Assembly: GCA_028680705.1 (NCBI GenBank)
Contig: JAQUJY010000006.1
Span: forward strand, 1 to 63,879
Direction: 5' to 3'
DNA length: 63,879 bases
Source of the DNA: Bacteroidales bacterium
Lineage (GTDB): Bacteria > Bacteroidota > Bacteroidia > Bacteroidales > Tenuifilaceae
Position 1 is the first letter of the stretch. Every line of letters begins with the position of its first letter. The translations under genes and the position numbers were made by a program. Below the pieces are notes generated by a model. That model was not told where the DNA came from. It saw only the letters and a program-made list of their open reading frames with translations, and did not search any database. Below are positions 19,899 through 28,880 of this stretch, piece after piece.

Positions 19899-20429
19899 AT
19901 GATTTATAAGTTCAGAATAATCTCTGGCGATGAAAAAGCCTTTTTAAGGGAATATGAGATTTCTGGCGATAAAACTTTCCTTGATTTTCACAACTTTATT
20001 CAAGAAGACCTTGGCTACGATGCAAATCAGCTTACCTCTTTTTTTATTACCGATGAGCAGTGGAATAAGGGGTTAGAGTTAACCCTAATCGATATGGAGA
20101 ATGATGCAGGTCCCGCTGCCGTACCAATGGAATCGGTTAAACTATCCGATTTACTTAAGCATAAGAAAGAACGTCTGCTTTATGTTTTTGATATATTCTC
20201 GGATCGCTGCTTCTTTATGGAATTATCGGACATATTCGAGCCAATACCCAATGTGAGCTACCCAATATGCAAAATATCGGTAGGCACCCCACCACAGCAA
20301 ATAATTATTGGGGATATCTCGATGGATGACGTTCTGGAAGATGATGATTGGGATGAGATAACCAATGATATTGGCTCAATAGATGAGGTTGATTTTGACA
20401 TTGAAGACTTTACCGATGCCGATTACTAA
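19899..20429 (+). CDS. pRiA4b ORF-3-like (PF07929-type) protein
   Basis: A 176-residue acidic soluble protein. The first ~120 residues follow the plasmid pRiA4b ORF-3/IS1096 passenger fold: IYKFRIISGDEKAFLREYEI, a FLDFHNFIQEDLGYD helix, a SFFITDEQWNKG strand and LLYVFDIFSDRCFFMELSDI. The tail (from ~150) is almost all Asp/Glu. Despite the family's link to a transposon and plasmid, no transposase or repeat is near. Function unknown; it is probably co-expressed with miaA. Confidence 0.75.
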   Translation: MIYKFRIISGDEKAFLREYEISGDKTFLDFHNFIQEDLGYDANQLTSFFITDEQWNKGLELTLIDMENDAGPAAVPMESVKLSDLLKHKKERLLYVFDIFSDRCFFMELSDIFEPIPNVSYPICKISVGTPPQQIIIGDISMDDVLEDDDWDEITNDIGSIDEVDFDIEDFTDADY

Positions 20430-20456
20430 TTCATTTTTTTTAAAAGATGTAATGCT

Positions 20457-21365
20457 TTGCCCAAAAAACACCTAATTGTACTACTTGGTCCCACAGGAGT
20501 TGGCAAAACCACCGTAAGCATTTCCATTTCCAATCACTTTAATGCGCCAATAGTCTCTGCCGATTCGAGGCAATTTTTTAAAGAGATGTACATTGGTACG
20601 GCAGCCCCAACGCCCGAGCAACTTAGCTTGGCTCCACATTATCTTGTTGGCCATAAGTCGATAACCGAAAGGTACAGCTGTGGCATGTTTGAACTTGAAG
20701 CATTGGAGTTGCTCAATAAAATCTACTTAAAACAAGATGTTGCAATGCTTGTTGGCGGATCGATGCTCTACATTGATGCTGTTTGCCATGGGATTGATAA
20801 TTTCCCAACGCCCGATTCCGAGCTACGTCAATCGCTCGAAAACCAGCTAAGCACAGAGGGTATTGAAAGCCTAAGAGCACAGCTGAAACTACTTGACCCT
20901 GAATTTTATAATCAGGTTGATTTAAAAAACCCAAAGCGCATATTAAAGGCTGTTGAAATATGCCTGCAAACGGGCAAGACCTATAGCAGTTTTCTCACCA
21001 ATCCGCAGAAGCAACGTCCATTTAAAACTATCAAGATTGGCTTAAACTTAACCCGAGAGGAACTTTACAAACAGATAAATGCTCGCGTTGACCAAATGAT
21101 AAACCAGGGTTTGGTTGATGAGGCAAAAACCCTTTACCCCTACCGTGACCACAATGCCCTTAAAACCGTTGGTTATCGGGAGATATTCGATTACATCGAC
21201 GGAAACATTTCGCTTGAAAAGGCCATTGAGCTAATCAAACGAAACTCACGACGTTACGCAAAACGACAGCTAACCTGGTGGGGCAGGGACAAGGAAATTG
21301 AGTGGTTTAGGCCAGAAGAAATAGTTACTATTATTAATTATATTAACACCTTTACGAAAAAGTAG
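20457..21365 (+). CDS. miaA: tRNA dimethylallyltransferase
   Basis: Transfers a dimethylallyl group to N6 of A37 in tRNAs reading UNN codons, the first step to ms2i6A. The 302-residue length is normal. It shows the P-loop GPTGVGKT near the N-terminus, DSRQFFKEMYIGTAAP (substrate tRNA and DMAPP site), and the C-terminal YAKRQLTWWGRD block. The start is TTG: the only nearby ATG codons are out of frame, and the TTG gives the standard short lead before the P-loop strand. Confidence 0.96.
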   Translation: MPKKHLIVLLGPTGVGKTTVSISISNHFNAPIVSADSRQFFKEMYIGTAAPTPEQLSLAPHYLVGHKSITERYSCGMFELEALELLNKIYLKQDVAMLVGGSMLYIDAVCHGIDNFPTPDSELRQSLENQLSTEGIESLRAQLKLLDPEFYNQVDLKNPKRILKAVEICLQTGKTYSSFLTNPQKQRPFKTIKIGLNLTREELYKQINARVDQMINQGLVDEAKTLYPYRDHNALKTVGYREIFDYIDGNISLEKAIELIKRNSRRYAKRQLTWWGRDKEIEWFRPEEIVTIINYINTFTKK

Positions 21366-21386
21366 TAAACCAAAATATTTTCTCTT

Positions 21387-22988
21387 ATGAGCAAAAGATA
21401 TAAGGAGTATAACTATGAGATAACTGACGATCCAGACTTTTTGGACAAAGAGAATTCGGTCACACCCGAACTGAAAAAAGAGCTCAATTATTTGTATTTT
21501 GACATTCAGAATGGTAAGAAAAAAGTCATTGACAAGCTACTTAAGCTTATCGAAAAGTTTCCTGATAATCCACAGCTAAAAAACTACCTTGGGACCGCAT
21601 ATAAGATTCAAGGCAATGCAGAAAAAAGTTACGAGGTAAATCGCTGGTTAGTAAAAGAGCACCCCAATTACCTATATGGTAAACTAAATATTGCTGCAGA
21701 ACACCTTGAAAAAGAAGAGTTGGACAAAGTACTTACTGCTCTTGAAGGAGCCTTAGATGTACAGGATCTCTATCCTGAAAAGAAAATATTCCATATCAGT
21801 GAGGTTTTGGCATTTCACAAACTCGTCATTCATTACTTTCTTGAAGTAGACAATTTCGAAGCGGCCAAGTCAAGGTTGGAGATCATGAATAAATTAGCAC
21901 CTGAACACCCCGACACGCAAGATATTGGTAAGACCTATATTAATTACCTCACCCAAAAAAGTTTAGACCAAATTGAGGAGATGCGAAAGGGAGCAATTGA
22001 AGTAATCGCAAACCGAAAGATAACTCGAAAACAGACGAAGAAAGCACCAAGTTTTGAAAACAAGGAGATTGAATATCTTTACCAACATGGTTTAAGAATT
22101 GATCCGTTACTACTCGACAAAATACTAAAACTCCCCCGAAAGAGCCTAATTTGCGATTTAGAGAATGTGCTAATTGATGGTATTGCTCGTTATAATTATT
22201 TCAGGAAAATTGAAGACAAAGGTGATTACTCTGAAGAAACCTTCTCTTTTCCCATTCACGCATTATTTCTTCTGGCTGAGGTGAGATCTGAACAGAGTCT
22301 GGATTTGATTCTAGAATTCTGTAGCCAAAGTGAAGAATTTCTTGAATTTTGGCTTGATAGCCATATCACTGAAAGTTTACCTGGAATTTTCTACTTTATC
22401 GGTGCAAATCAACTTGACAGATTGAAAGGTTTTGTCAAACAACCAAATATTTACACCTATGTAAAAACAGCTGTTTCAACAACCGTTTCGCAAATTGTTT
22501 TTCATCATACCAACCGCCGCCAGGAGGTTATGGAGTGGTATAAGGATGTTTTCAATTTCTTTATTAATGCAAACCTTAAAGATCAGGTTATTTGTAGCGA
22601 TACCATAAGCCTGATGGTTACCGACACCGATGAGATAAGGCTCACCGAACTACTACCCTTAGTTGAGGAACTATACCATAAAGGATATGTTTTAGAGGAT
22701 ATTGCCGACTCATTCACTGAAACCAAAGATAGGTTTAATGCTCCGTTTGATGAGACCTACAAGAAATCATTTCCTAACATTTACGATGGGTATCTAGATA
22801 TAACCAACACTTGGGGATTCTATATTGATGAAAACGAAGACTTCCAAAACCCATTTATCAACGATGATTTTGACTATGCCCCCAGCAAACCCCACCTAAA
22901 TCCTTTTAAAAGTATTGGTCGTAATGACCCTTGCCCTTGCGGAAGTGGCAAAAAATTTAAAAAGTGTTGTGGAAAAGACCAAATGTAA
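21387..22988 (+). CDS. TPR / DUF1186 protein with C-terminal SEC-C zinc motif
   Basis: A 533-residue cytosolic protein. Residues ~45-200 are TPR-like helices; ~285-400 resemble DUF1186 ([20 protein letters not shown] and following helices). The last ~20 residues are a SEC-C motif ([13 protein letters not shown]), the zinc-binding tail also found on SecA that contacts SecB or ribosomes. It may be a chaperone-like or translation-associated adaptor, but this is inferred from the tail only. It follows miaA by 21 bp. Confidence 0.85.
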   Translation: MSKRYKEYNYEITDDPDFLDKENSVTPELKKELNYLYFDIQNGKKKVIDKLLKLIEKFPDNPQLKNYLGTAYKIQGNAEKSYEVNRWLVKEHPNYLYGKLNIAAEHLEKEELDKVLTALEGALDVQDLYPEKKIFHISEVLAFHKLVIHYFLEVDNFEAAKSRLEIMNKLAPEHPDTQDIGKTYINYLTQKSLDQIEEMRKGAIEVIANRKITRKQTKKAPSFENKEIEYLYQHGLRIDPLLLDKILKLPRKSLICDLENVLIDGIARYNYFRKIEDKGDYSEETFSFPIHALFLLAEVRSEQSLDLILEFCSQSEEFLEFWLDSHITESLPGIFYFIGANQLDRLKGFVKQPNIYTYVKTAVSTTVSQIVFHHTNRRQEVMEWYKDVFNFFINANLKDQVICSDTISLMVTDTDEIRLTELLPLVEELYHKGYVLEDIADSFTETKDRFNAPFDETYKKSFPNIYDGYLDITNTWGFYIDENEDFQNPFINDDFDYAPSKPHLNPFKSIGRNDPCPCGSGKKFKKCCGKDQM

Positions 22989-23015
22989 TCGAATGTTTAT
23001 TCTAAAGCATCTTAC

Positions 23016-25388
23016 TTAAATTGATGTAAACACATCAAACGAAAAACCATCGAGCTTAACGTATAACTTCTCACCACTTTTCGAAAAATCAGAACTGAAG
23101 TTACTGCTAAAGTTTAATTCTGCAAATCTGGCGGGTAGCTCCATCTCAATTTTAGTAGATGAATTTGAATTATTGAAAACCACCACAACCACATTGCCCA
23201 TATAGGTTCGGGCATAGGCATACACATTATCGGTTATTAACAGGGGTTCGAATGTACCATAGTTCAATGCCATATTGCTGCGGCGGAGCGTGGTAAGTTT
23301 TTTCGTTACACCCAGAGTTTGCTGCTCACTATCACTTAAGCCTTCAAATTGCATCATCTTGCGGTTATCGGGGTCGTTGCCTCCAGGCTGACCAAACTCA
23401 TCGCCCTGGTATATAGTTGGAACACCCGGAATGGTTAGGTTAAATGCGTTGAACATTTGCAAGCGTTTATAGCCAAGCGGATTGCCCACTCCTATTTCGC
23501 GTGTCCATCCAGCATACTTAGCATCCTCATCAAACGAAAGCGAACCTCCCGCATAGGAAATAAATCGTCCCTTATCGTGATTACCGCTAATTATTCCCAT
23601 TAGGTTATTCCAACCGTAATAGCTAAAACCTTCGGTTAACTTGCTATTCAGATTTTTAAACGATACATCGGTTTGGCCAAATGTTGCTAGTGCCGCATCG
23701 TACACGTTGAAATCGAACTGTGCATTTAGCATTCCACTCCCAATATAGCTAGCAATAAGCTCATGACTGCCATAGGTTTCACCAATCTGATAGATTGTTC
23801 GATTTGGCTCAACGTTCTCCTTGATTTTCTGGGTAAGCGTTCGCCAAAAAACCTCAGGGATATGCTTAGTTGCATCGTGACGGAAACCATCGAACTTATA
23901 TTGGGTTACCCAGAAAAGTGCCGAGTCAGTCATAGGCTCGTAAACCTCAGCCCGTTCCAAATCGAGCGTTGGCATAAACGTATCAAACCAAGTGGTTAAA
24001 CGATGCTCATCCCATTTTTCGGTATTCATAGTTCCATCGGGCAAGTAGAGTGGTGTAACCCAATCAGGGTGATTTTTGTAAAGCGGATGCTCTTGATGCA
24101 CATGGTTAGCCACATAATCGAGTATAACATTTATATCACGCTTGTGAGCCTCGTCCAGCATTCGATGAACATCATCGGATGTGCCAAATCTAAAATCAAC
24201 CTTTGACGAGGATATTGGCCAATAGCCATGGTAGCCTGAAAACTTAGTTCGAGGGTTTGGATACAAACCGTAGGCGCCTAAAGGGTTTTGCGTAATGGGT
24301 GAGACCCAAATTGTACGAATACCCAGCGAATCGAAATACCCATCTTCAATCTTTTGGGTTATGCCAGCAATATCGCCACCGTAATAGTTTGCCTTTGGGT
24401 GAATCTCGGGGTCATTAACTGGCTGGTCATTCTCTAAATTTGCATTATAAAAGCGGTCAACCATAAGCGAGTACATAATCTGCGTATATAAATCGGAACG
24501 ATTTAGCTGCGATGTAGCGGTTACAGCACTTCGCTTTTCGAGTGGAATAATCAAATCGTTTGATTCTCCCTCAGAATTATATGCCCAAACCCTAATGTGC
24601 GAACGCTTTAATCCACTAGCATTTGCTGGGATTATAATTGTTGCCTCATTCCCATTAATCGAAACAAATTCATCATTTAATCGATAATTCTCCCAGTAAA
24701 CAAAAAGTTCATCAACAGCATTCTGAAATCCTAAATGAATCTTTTTACCCTTGGTGCTGGCTGTATAGATAAATGGCAATAAATCGGGGTTACCACCTTT
24801 TATGCGCAGAACAGAGTTTACTCCCCCAATATTGTTATCCTCCATTTCAGGATTTGCAGAATCGAGAATCCACTTCCCGTCAACCACAACCTGATAATGG
24901 TACTTCCCGGGGTTTAACCAGAGAGTGGTTTTCCAAACCCCATCAACCTTCTCGAGGTTCGTTTTGCTTGGATTCCAATCGTTAATTTGCCCAGCTAGCT
25001 GAACTGTTTTGGGTTGTTTATTTTTGGGTTGATATGTAAACTCAACGGATTGTTTCCTGCTTTTCCGCATTGGTATAGAGTAGCCTGTTCCGTTGACCCA
25101 AACTTTTAGCTCTGAGAATTTGGGAATATCGTTGTTTTCGGCTTTTAGCCATACCACAGTTTTATCGGGTGCCACTTCAACGCTAAATACCTTTGGTGCA
25201 ACAATGGAATCAATGCGATTAACATCCATAAAGTAATCCTTAAGGATTACCTCCGTTTCGGTTCCCGATAGCTGCACTACCGATGCCAGGCCATAAATAT
25301 CAGATGTTTTAGTAAAATGGGGAATTACCTCCCTTGCTCCGCACGACGTAAGCAGAAATGCGATGGAAATAAATAGTATTCTTTTCAT
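23016..25388 (-). CDS. GH13 alpha-amylase lipoprotein with starch-binding N-terminal domains
   Basis: A 790-residue lipoprotein (lipobox LLTSC, C16). A strand-rich N-terminal domain is followed by a CBM48/isoamylase-N-like domain (~100-195, TVQLAGQINDWNP...GKYHYQVVVDGKW), a second linker domain and the GH13 barrel (~300-700). The catalytic set is complete: nucleophile D505 (DGFRHDATK), acid/base E537 (QIGETYG) and stabiliser D605 (GNHDKGRF). It is the last gene of the - strand arm. As a lipoprotein it may sit at the cell surface like SusG, or face the periplasm; the signal does not tell. Confidence 0.93.
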   Translation of the reverse strand: MKRILFISIAFLLTSCGAREVIPHFTKTSDIYGLASVVQLSGTETEVILKDYFMDVNRIDSIVAPKVFSVEVAPDKTVVWLKAENNDIPKFSELKVWVNGTGYSIPMRKSRKQSVEFTYQPKNKQPKTVQLAGQINDWNPSKTNLEKVDGVWKTTLWLNPGKYHYQVVVDGKWILDSANPEMEDNNIGGVNSVLRIKGGNPDLLPFIYTASTKGKKIHLGFQNAVDELFVYWENYRLNDEFVSINGNEATIIIPANASGLKRSHIRVWAYNSEGESNDLIIPLEKRSAVTATSQLNRSDLYTQIMYSLMVDRFYNANLENDQPVNDPEIHPKANYYGGDIAGITQKIEDGYFDSLGIRTIWVSPITQNPLGAYGLYPNPRTKFSGYHGYWPISSSKVDFRFGTSDDVHRMLDEAHKRDINVILDYVANHVHQEHPLYKNHPDWVTPLYLPDGTMNTEKWDEHRLTTWFDTFMPTLDLERAEVYEPMTDSALFWVTQYKFDGFRHDATKHIPEVFWRTLTQKIKENVEPNRTIYQIGETYGSHELIASYIGSGMLNAQFDFNVYDAALATFGQTDVSFKNLNSKLTEGFSYYGWNNLMGIISGNHDKGRFISYAGGSLSFDEDAKYAGWTREIGVGNPLGYKRLQMFNAFNLTIPGVPTIYQGDEFGQPGGNDPDNRKMMQFEGLSDSEQQTLGVTKKLTTLRRSNMALNYGTFEPLLITDNVYAYARTYMGNVVVVVFNNSNSSTKIEMELPARFAELNFSSNFSSDFSKSGEKLYVKLDGFSFDVFTSI

Positions 25389-25490
25389 ATATTTTGGATT
25401 TGTTTGAACGCAGATGGCGCGGATTTAAGTGATTTTCGCAGATTCGTATCTGTACAAATCAGTAAAATCAACATTGTTATCGTTCTATCA

Positions 25491-27335
25491 TCATTTCAGT
25501 TCAATAACCATTGCCGAACGGGGCGATAGCTGTATTCTGTCAAGTTTTTCTAACTCCTTTTCGGTAATAATATCCCTTCCGCTACTAAATGACGAAAGAA
25601 TCTCGTTAAACCTTTCGGTTTTAAGCACTTTGGGTTGATATCCATTATGAAGAATCACCATTACCGTTTGCTCTTCATTCTGGCGGAAATACACATAAAC
25701 CTCGTTCTCAGGAATAAACTGAACAAGTTTGCCGTTATGAACGGCTGTTGCTGTTTTACGCCAGTTTAGCAGAGTGCTCATGTAGTTCCACGCGTCGTTC
25801 TCCTTTTTAGTCCTACCTTCAACAGTAAACGCAGAGCGTTTATGGTCGGCCCATCCCCCAGGGAATTCCTTTCGCAAAACCCCATGTCCGTCGGCATCAT
25901 CACCATCCATCAAAATTTCTGTACCATAGTAAACCTGAGGAATACCACGTGTTGTTAGTAGGAAAGCCATTCCCAGTTTAAATCGGCCAACGGCCAAATC
26001 CTTACTCTTCATAAACCGCGAAAGGTCGTGGTTATCGGCAAATATTAGGATATTATTCATATCGGCGTAGAGAAAATCATGGGCAAGAATTTCGTAAAGC
26101 CTGTGTAGACCAATATCCCAACCGTCGCTCTCATCAAAAGCCTTGTTCATTGCATAGCAAAGCGGAAAATCCATAACAGTGGGAATTCCAGAATCGAACC
26201 CATCCCTATTGAGTGCTCCAGTTTGCCAATATGCAACCCAAGCGGGATAGTTTACCCACGTTTCGGCAACAATATTAAAGTTTGGATACTCCTCCATCAC
26301 CGCACGGGTCCACCTTGCCATAAATTCCTTATCGGGATACGGATGAGTGTCCATTCTAATGCCATCGAGGTTTGCATACTCAACCCACCAAATACTGTTC
26401 TGGATAAAATATTTTGCCAAGTACGGATTACGCTGATTTAGGTCGGGCATATGCTTATCGAACCAGCCATCGGCCATTAACTTTTTGTCGGCTTCGGAAG
26501 CATGCGGATCGAATACGGCAGGAATACGATAGTTTGTACGGGTAAACTCAGGCCATTGGTTTAGCCAATCGTCCGATGGTAAATCGTCAATCCACCAGTG
26601 TTTATCGCCGCAATGGTTAAATATTATATCCTTAATAATCTTTAAACCTTTGCCGTGTGCCTTTTCAACCAGCTGCTGGTAGAGTTCGTTGTTACCAAAA
26701 CGCCTATCCACATTGTAAAAATCGGTTATAGCATACTGGTGATACGATTGCCAGGGTTGATTGCTCTCCAGTACAGGATTTATCCAGATGGCAGTCATGC
26801 CCAGGTTTTTGATATAATCTAAATGATTAATTATTCCTTGGATATCGCCGCCATGGCGAGCATATAGGTCCTTACGATTGAAATTATCGGCCATTCCCTC
26901 AATTGTATCATTAGCAGAATTGCCATTTGCAAACCTATCGGGAAAGAGCAAATACATGGCATCAGAGGCATCAAACCCTTTGCGTTGGGCTGAGCCCTCG
27001 CGCCTTTGGTTTAGGTAATACCTGTAAATACTTGATTTTGATTCTGAATACCAAAATATAATATCAAAATAGCCTGATTGAGCTGTTTTGCTTATACTAA
27101 GATTCAGGAATAGGTAGTTGGGGTTGTCAACTCTATCAATACTAGCTAGTTCAACTCCCGGACATTCCATTTCAACTTTAACAACATGGCCAGCATCCTT
27201 ACCATAAACCATAAGCTGCAAATCAGGATTCTCCATCCCCACCCACCAGTTTGGCGGTTCAACCCTGATTGTATTTTGTGCACTGGTCATGGACATTGAT
27301 AAGAACAGTAAAACGGTTACAAGTATCCCCTTCAT
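25491..27335 (-). CDS. susA: Neopullulanase/cyclomaltodextrinase, SusA-like (GH13)
   Basis: A GH13 enzyme of ~614 residues. It begins with a cyclomaltodextrinase N-terminal domain (IRVEPPNWWVGMENPDLQLM), then the barrel with D329 (DGIRMDTHPYPD), E358 (VAETW) and D437 (ADNHDLSRF), and a short C-terminal beta domain. I place the start at the internal Met at 27335, because it begins a clean signal peptide (MKGILVTVLLFLSMSMTSA); the longer frame adds 16 residues that spoil it. It is probably periplasmic and breaks imported maltodextrins to maltose and glucose for the MFS transporter and GH65. Confidence 0.93.
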   Translation of the reverse strand: MKGILVTVLLFLSMSMTSAQNTIRVEPPNWWVGMENPDLQLMVYGKDAGHVVKVEMECPGVELASIDRVDNPNYLFLNLSISKTAQSGYFDIIFWYSESKSSIYRYYLNQRREGSAQRKGFDASDAMYLLFPDRFANGNSANDTIEGMADNFNRKDLYARHGGDIQGIINHLDYIKNLGMTAIWINPVLESNQPWQSYHQYAITDFYNVDRRFGNNELYQQLVEKAHGKGLKIIKDIIFNHCGDKHWWIDDLPSDDWLNQWPEFTRTNYRIPAVFDPHASEADKKLMADGWFDKHMPDLNQRNPYLAKYFIQNSIWWVEYANLDGIRMDTHPYPDKEFMARWTRAVMEEYPNFNIVAETWVNYPAWVAYWQTGALNRDGFDSGIPTVMDFPLCYAMNKAFDESDGWDIGLHRLYEILAHDFLYADMNNILIFADNHDLSRFMKSKDLAVGRFKLGMAFLLTTRGIPQVYYGTEILMDGDDADGHGVLRKEFPGGWADHKRSAFTVEGRTKKENDAWNYMSTLLNWRKTATAVHNGKLVQFIPENEVYVYFRQNEEQTVMVILHNGYQPKVLKTERFNEILSSFSSGRDIITEKELEKLDRIQLSPRSAMVIELK

Positions 27336-27402
27336 GCTACTAAAAATTAAAATCCCTCTTGGACTATGATGATAAATAGCCAAGAAGGATTCTTCAATAA
27401 AA

Positions 27403-28467
27403 TTAACCTCTGTTAAGGCAGTTCAAATCTTCGAATGAAATTTTAAGCCTTTTTATAATGCTTTCTTCGCCCTTGCGAAGCCAAGCACGGGGATCGTAAT
27501 ACTTTTTATTGGGATTATGGTCACCTTCGGGGTTTCCAATTTGCCCCTGTAGAAAATCAAACTTATCGGCAGAGTACTTACGAACACCATCCCAAAATGC
27601 CCACTGCAAATCGGTATCCAGATTCATTTTAATTACGCCATAGCTTATGGCCTCTTCAATCTTTTCCTTCTCCGATCCGCTGCCACCATGGAATACAAAA
27701 CTAACTGGCTTTTTATCGGTATTGAACTTTTTTTGGATGTACTCCTGTGAGTCCCTTAAAATTTCGGGGCTAAGCACAACGTTACCGGGCTTATAAACTC
27801 CGTGTACATTACCAAAAGAAGCGGCAATGGTAAAGTTTGGGCTAATTTTCATAAGCTGCTCATAGGCATACGAAACCTCCTCGGGTCGAGTGTAGAGCTT
27901 TGAAGTATCAACATTGGTGTTATCAACACCATCCTCTTCGCCGCCTGTAATCCCCAGCTCAATCTCTAGTGTCATGCCAATCTTCGACATCCTCTTAAGA
28001 TATTTTGCAGATATTTCAATATTATCCTTTAAACTCTCCTCCGATAAATCGAGCATGTGGGAACTGTAAAGTGGCATGCCCGTTTCCTTAAAATGTAGCT
28101 CACCGGCATCGAGCAGGCCATCAATCCAGGGTAATAGTTTTTTTGCGGCATGGTCGGTATGCATTATTACAGGCACCCCATATTCCTTAGCCAATAAATG
28201 AACGTGCTTTGCACCTGAAATTGCACCTAAAATTGCAGCATTTTGTCCCTCATTGGATAGGCCTTTGCCTGCATAGAAGGAAGCCCCTCCGTTGGAAAAT
28301 TGGATAATAACGGGCGAACCCACCTCGCGGGCTGTTTCAAGAACAGCGTTTATGGTATCGGTACCAGTTACATTAACGGCAGGTATAGCCCACCCCTCAG
28401 TTTTTGCTGCGGCAAAAACCTCTTGAACTTGTTTACCGGTTAGTACACCAGACGGAAATTTTTTCAT
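27403..28467 (-). CDS. fbaA: Class II fructose-bisphosphate aldolase
   Basis: A zinc-dependent aldolase of 354 residues, the E. coli-like type A class II group. Motifs: WAIPAVNVTGTDTINAVLE at the N-terminus, the catalytic Asp/zinc-His pair in VIMHTDHAAKKLLPW, the zinc-His SFGNVHGVYKPGNV and FVFHGGSGS, and NLDTDLQWAFWDG. It splits fructose-1,6-bisphosphate into DHAP and glyceraldehyde-3-phosphate. It lies inside the maltose gene cluster (54 and 67 bp to its neighbours), which would tie part of glycolysis to maltodextrin supply. Confidence 0.96.
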   Translation of the reverse strand: MKKFPSGVLTGKQVQEVFAAAKTEGWAIPAVNVTGTDTINAVLETAREVGSPVIIQFSNGGASFYAGKGLSNEGQNAAILGAISGAKHVHLLAKEYGVPVIMHTDHAAKKLLPWIDGLLDAGELHFKETGMPLYSSHMLDLSEESLKDNIEISAKYLKRMSKIGMTLEIELGITGGEEDGVDNTNVDTSKLYTRPEEVSYAYEQLMKISPNFTIAASFGNVHGVYKPGNVVLSPEILRDSQEYIQKKFNTDKKPVSFVFHGGSGSEKEKIEEAISYGVIKMNLDTDLQWAFWDGVRKYSADKFDFLQGQIGNPEGDHNPNKKYYDPRAWLRKGEESIIKRLKISFEDLNCLNRG

Positions 28468-28521
28468 AATATTAGTAGTTAAGTTAAAACATTAAAAACC
28501 ATAAGCACATATCAACAAATC

Positions 28522-28848
28522 CTATTCCTGGGTTACTGTTGGCTCATCGTTTCTCTGGTCATAGTAACGCCTCAATCGAATTCGAATCTGAAAATACCTT
28601 AGTATGCCAAAAATAACAAAAATTATGCTAAGAAATATGGCTACGTATCCAAGCCACCGTAATTGGGAAAAATCACGAAGCTCTAAAAAAGCAATTCCAC
28701 CCAGTAGCATATAAAGCGATGTTCTGGTATAGGACAACAAAGTTCGCTCGTTGGCCAATTTTGTTCGTTCAAGAGCAAGATAATCCCTTAGAATTATTTC
28801 CTCCTTGTTGCTATAAATATGCTTAAATAACCCTGGTTTTTTTATCAT
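28522..28848 (-). CDS. DUF202 (YidH-like) small membrane protein
   Basis: A 108-residue protein with a charged N-terminal helix carrying the DUF202 signature (LALERTKLANERTLLSYTRTSL) and two or three membrane helices (YMLLGGIAFLEL; LGYVAIFLSIIFVIFGILRY). DUF202 proteins are inner-membrane and of unknown function. It sits 32 bp after the GH65 gene, so it belongs to the maltose operon by position; a role there is not established. Confidence 0.88.
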   Translation of the reverse strand: MIKKPGLFKHIYSNKEEIILRDYLALERTKLANERTLLSYTRTSLYMLLGGIAFLELRDFSQLRWLGYVAIFLSIIFVIFGILRYFQIRIRLRRYYDQRNDEPTVTQE

Positions 28849-28880
28849 TTTAAAAATAAATATTAAATTGATATTGCATG

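Noticed and set aside
19899..20429. Transposon passenger gene as sign of a mobile element
   Set aside because: The pRiA4b ORF-3 family is often chromosomal; no transposase, terminal repeats or composition change lies nearby.
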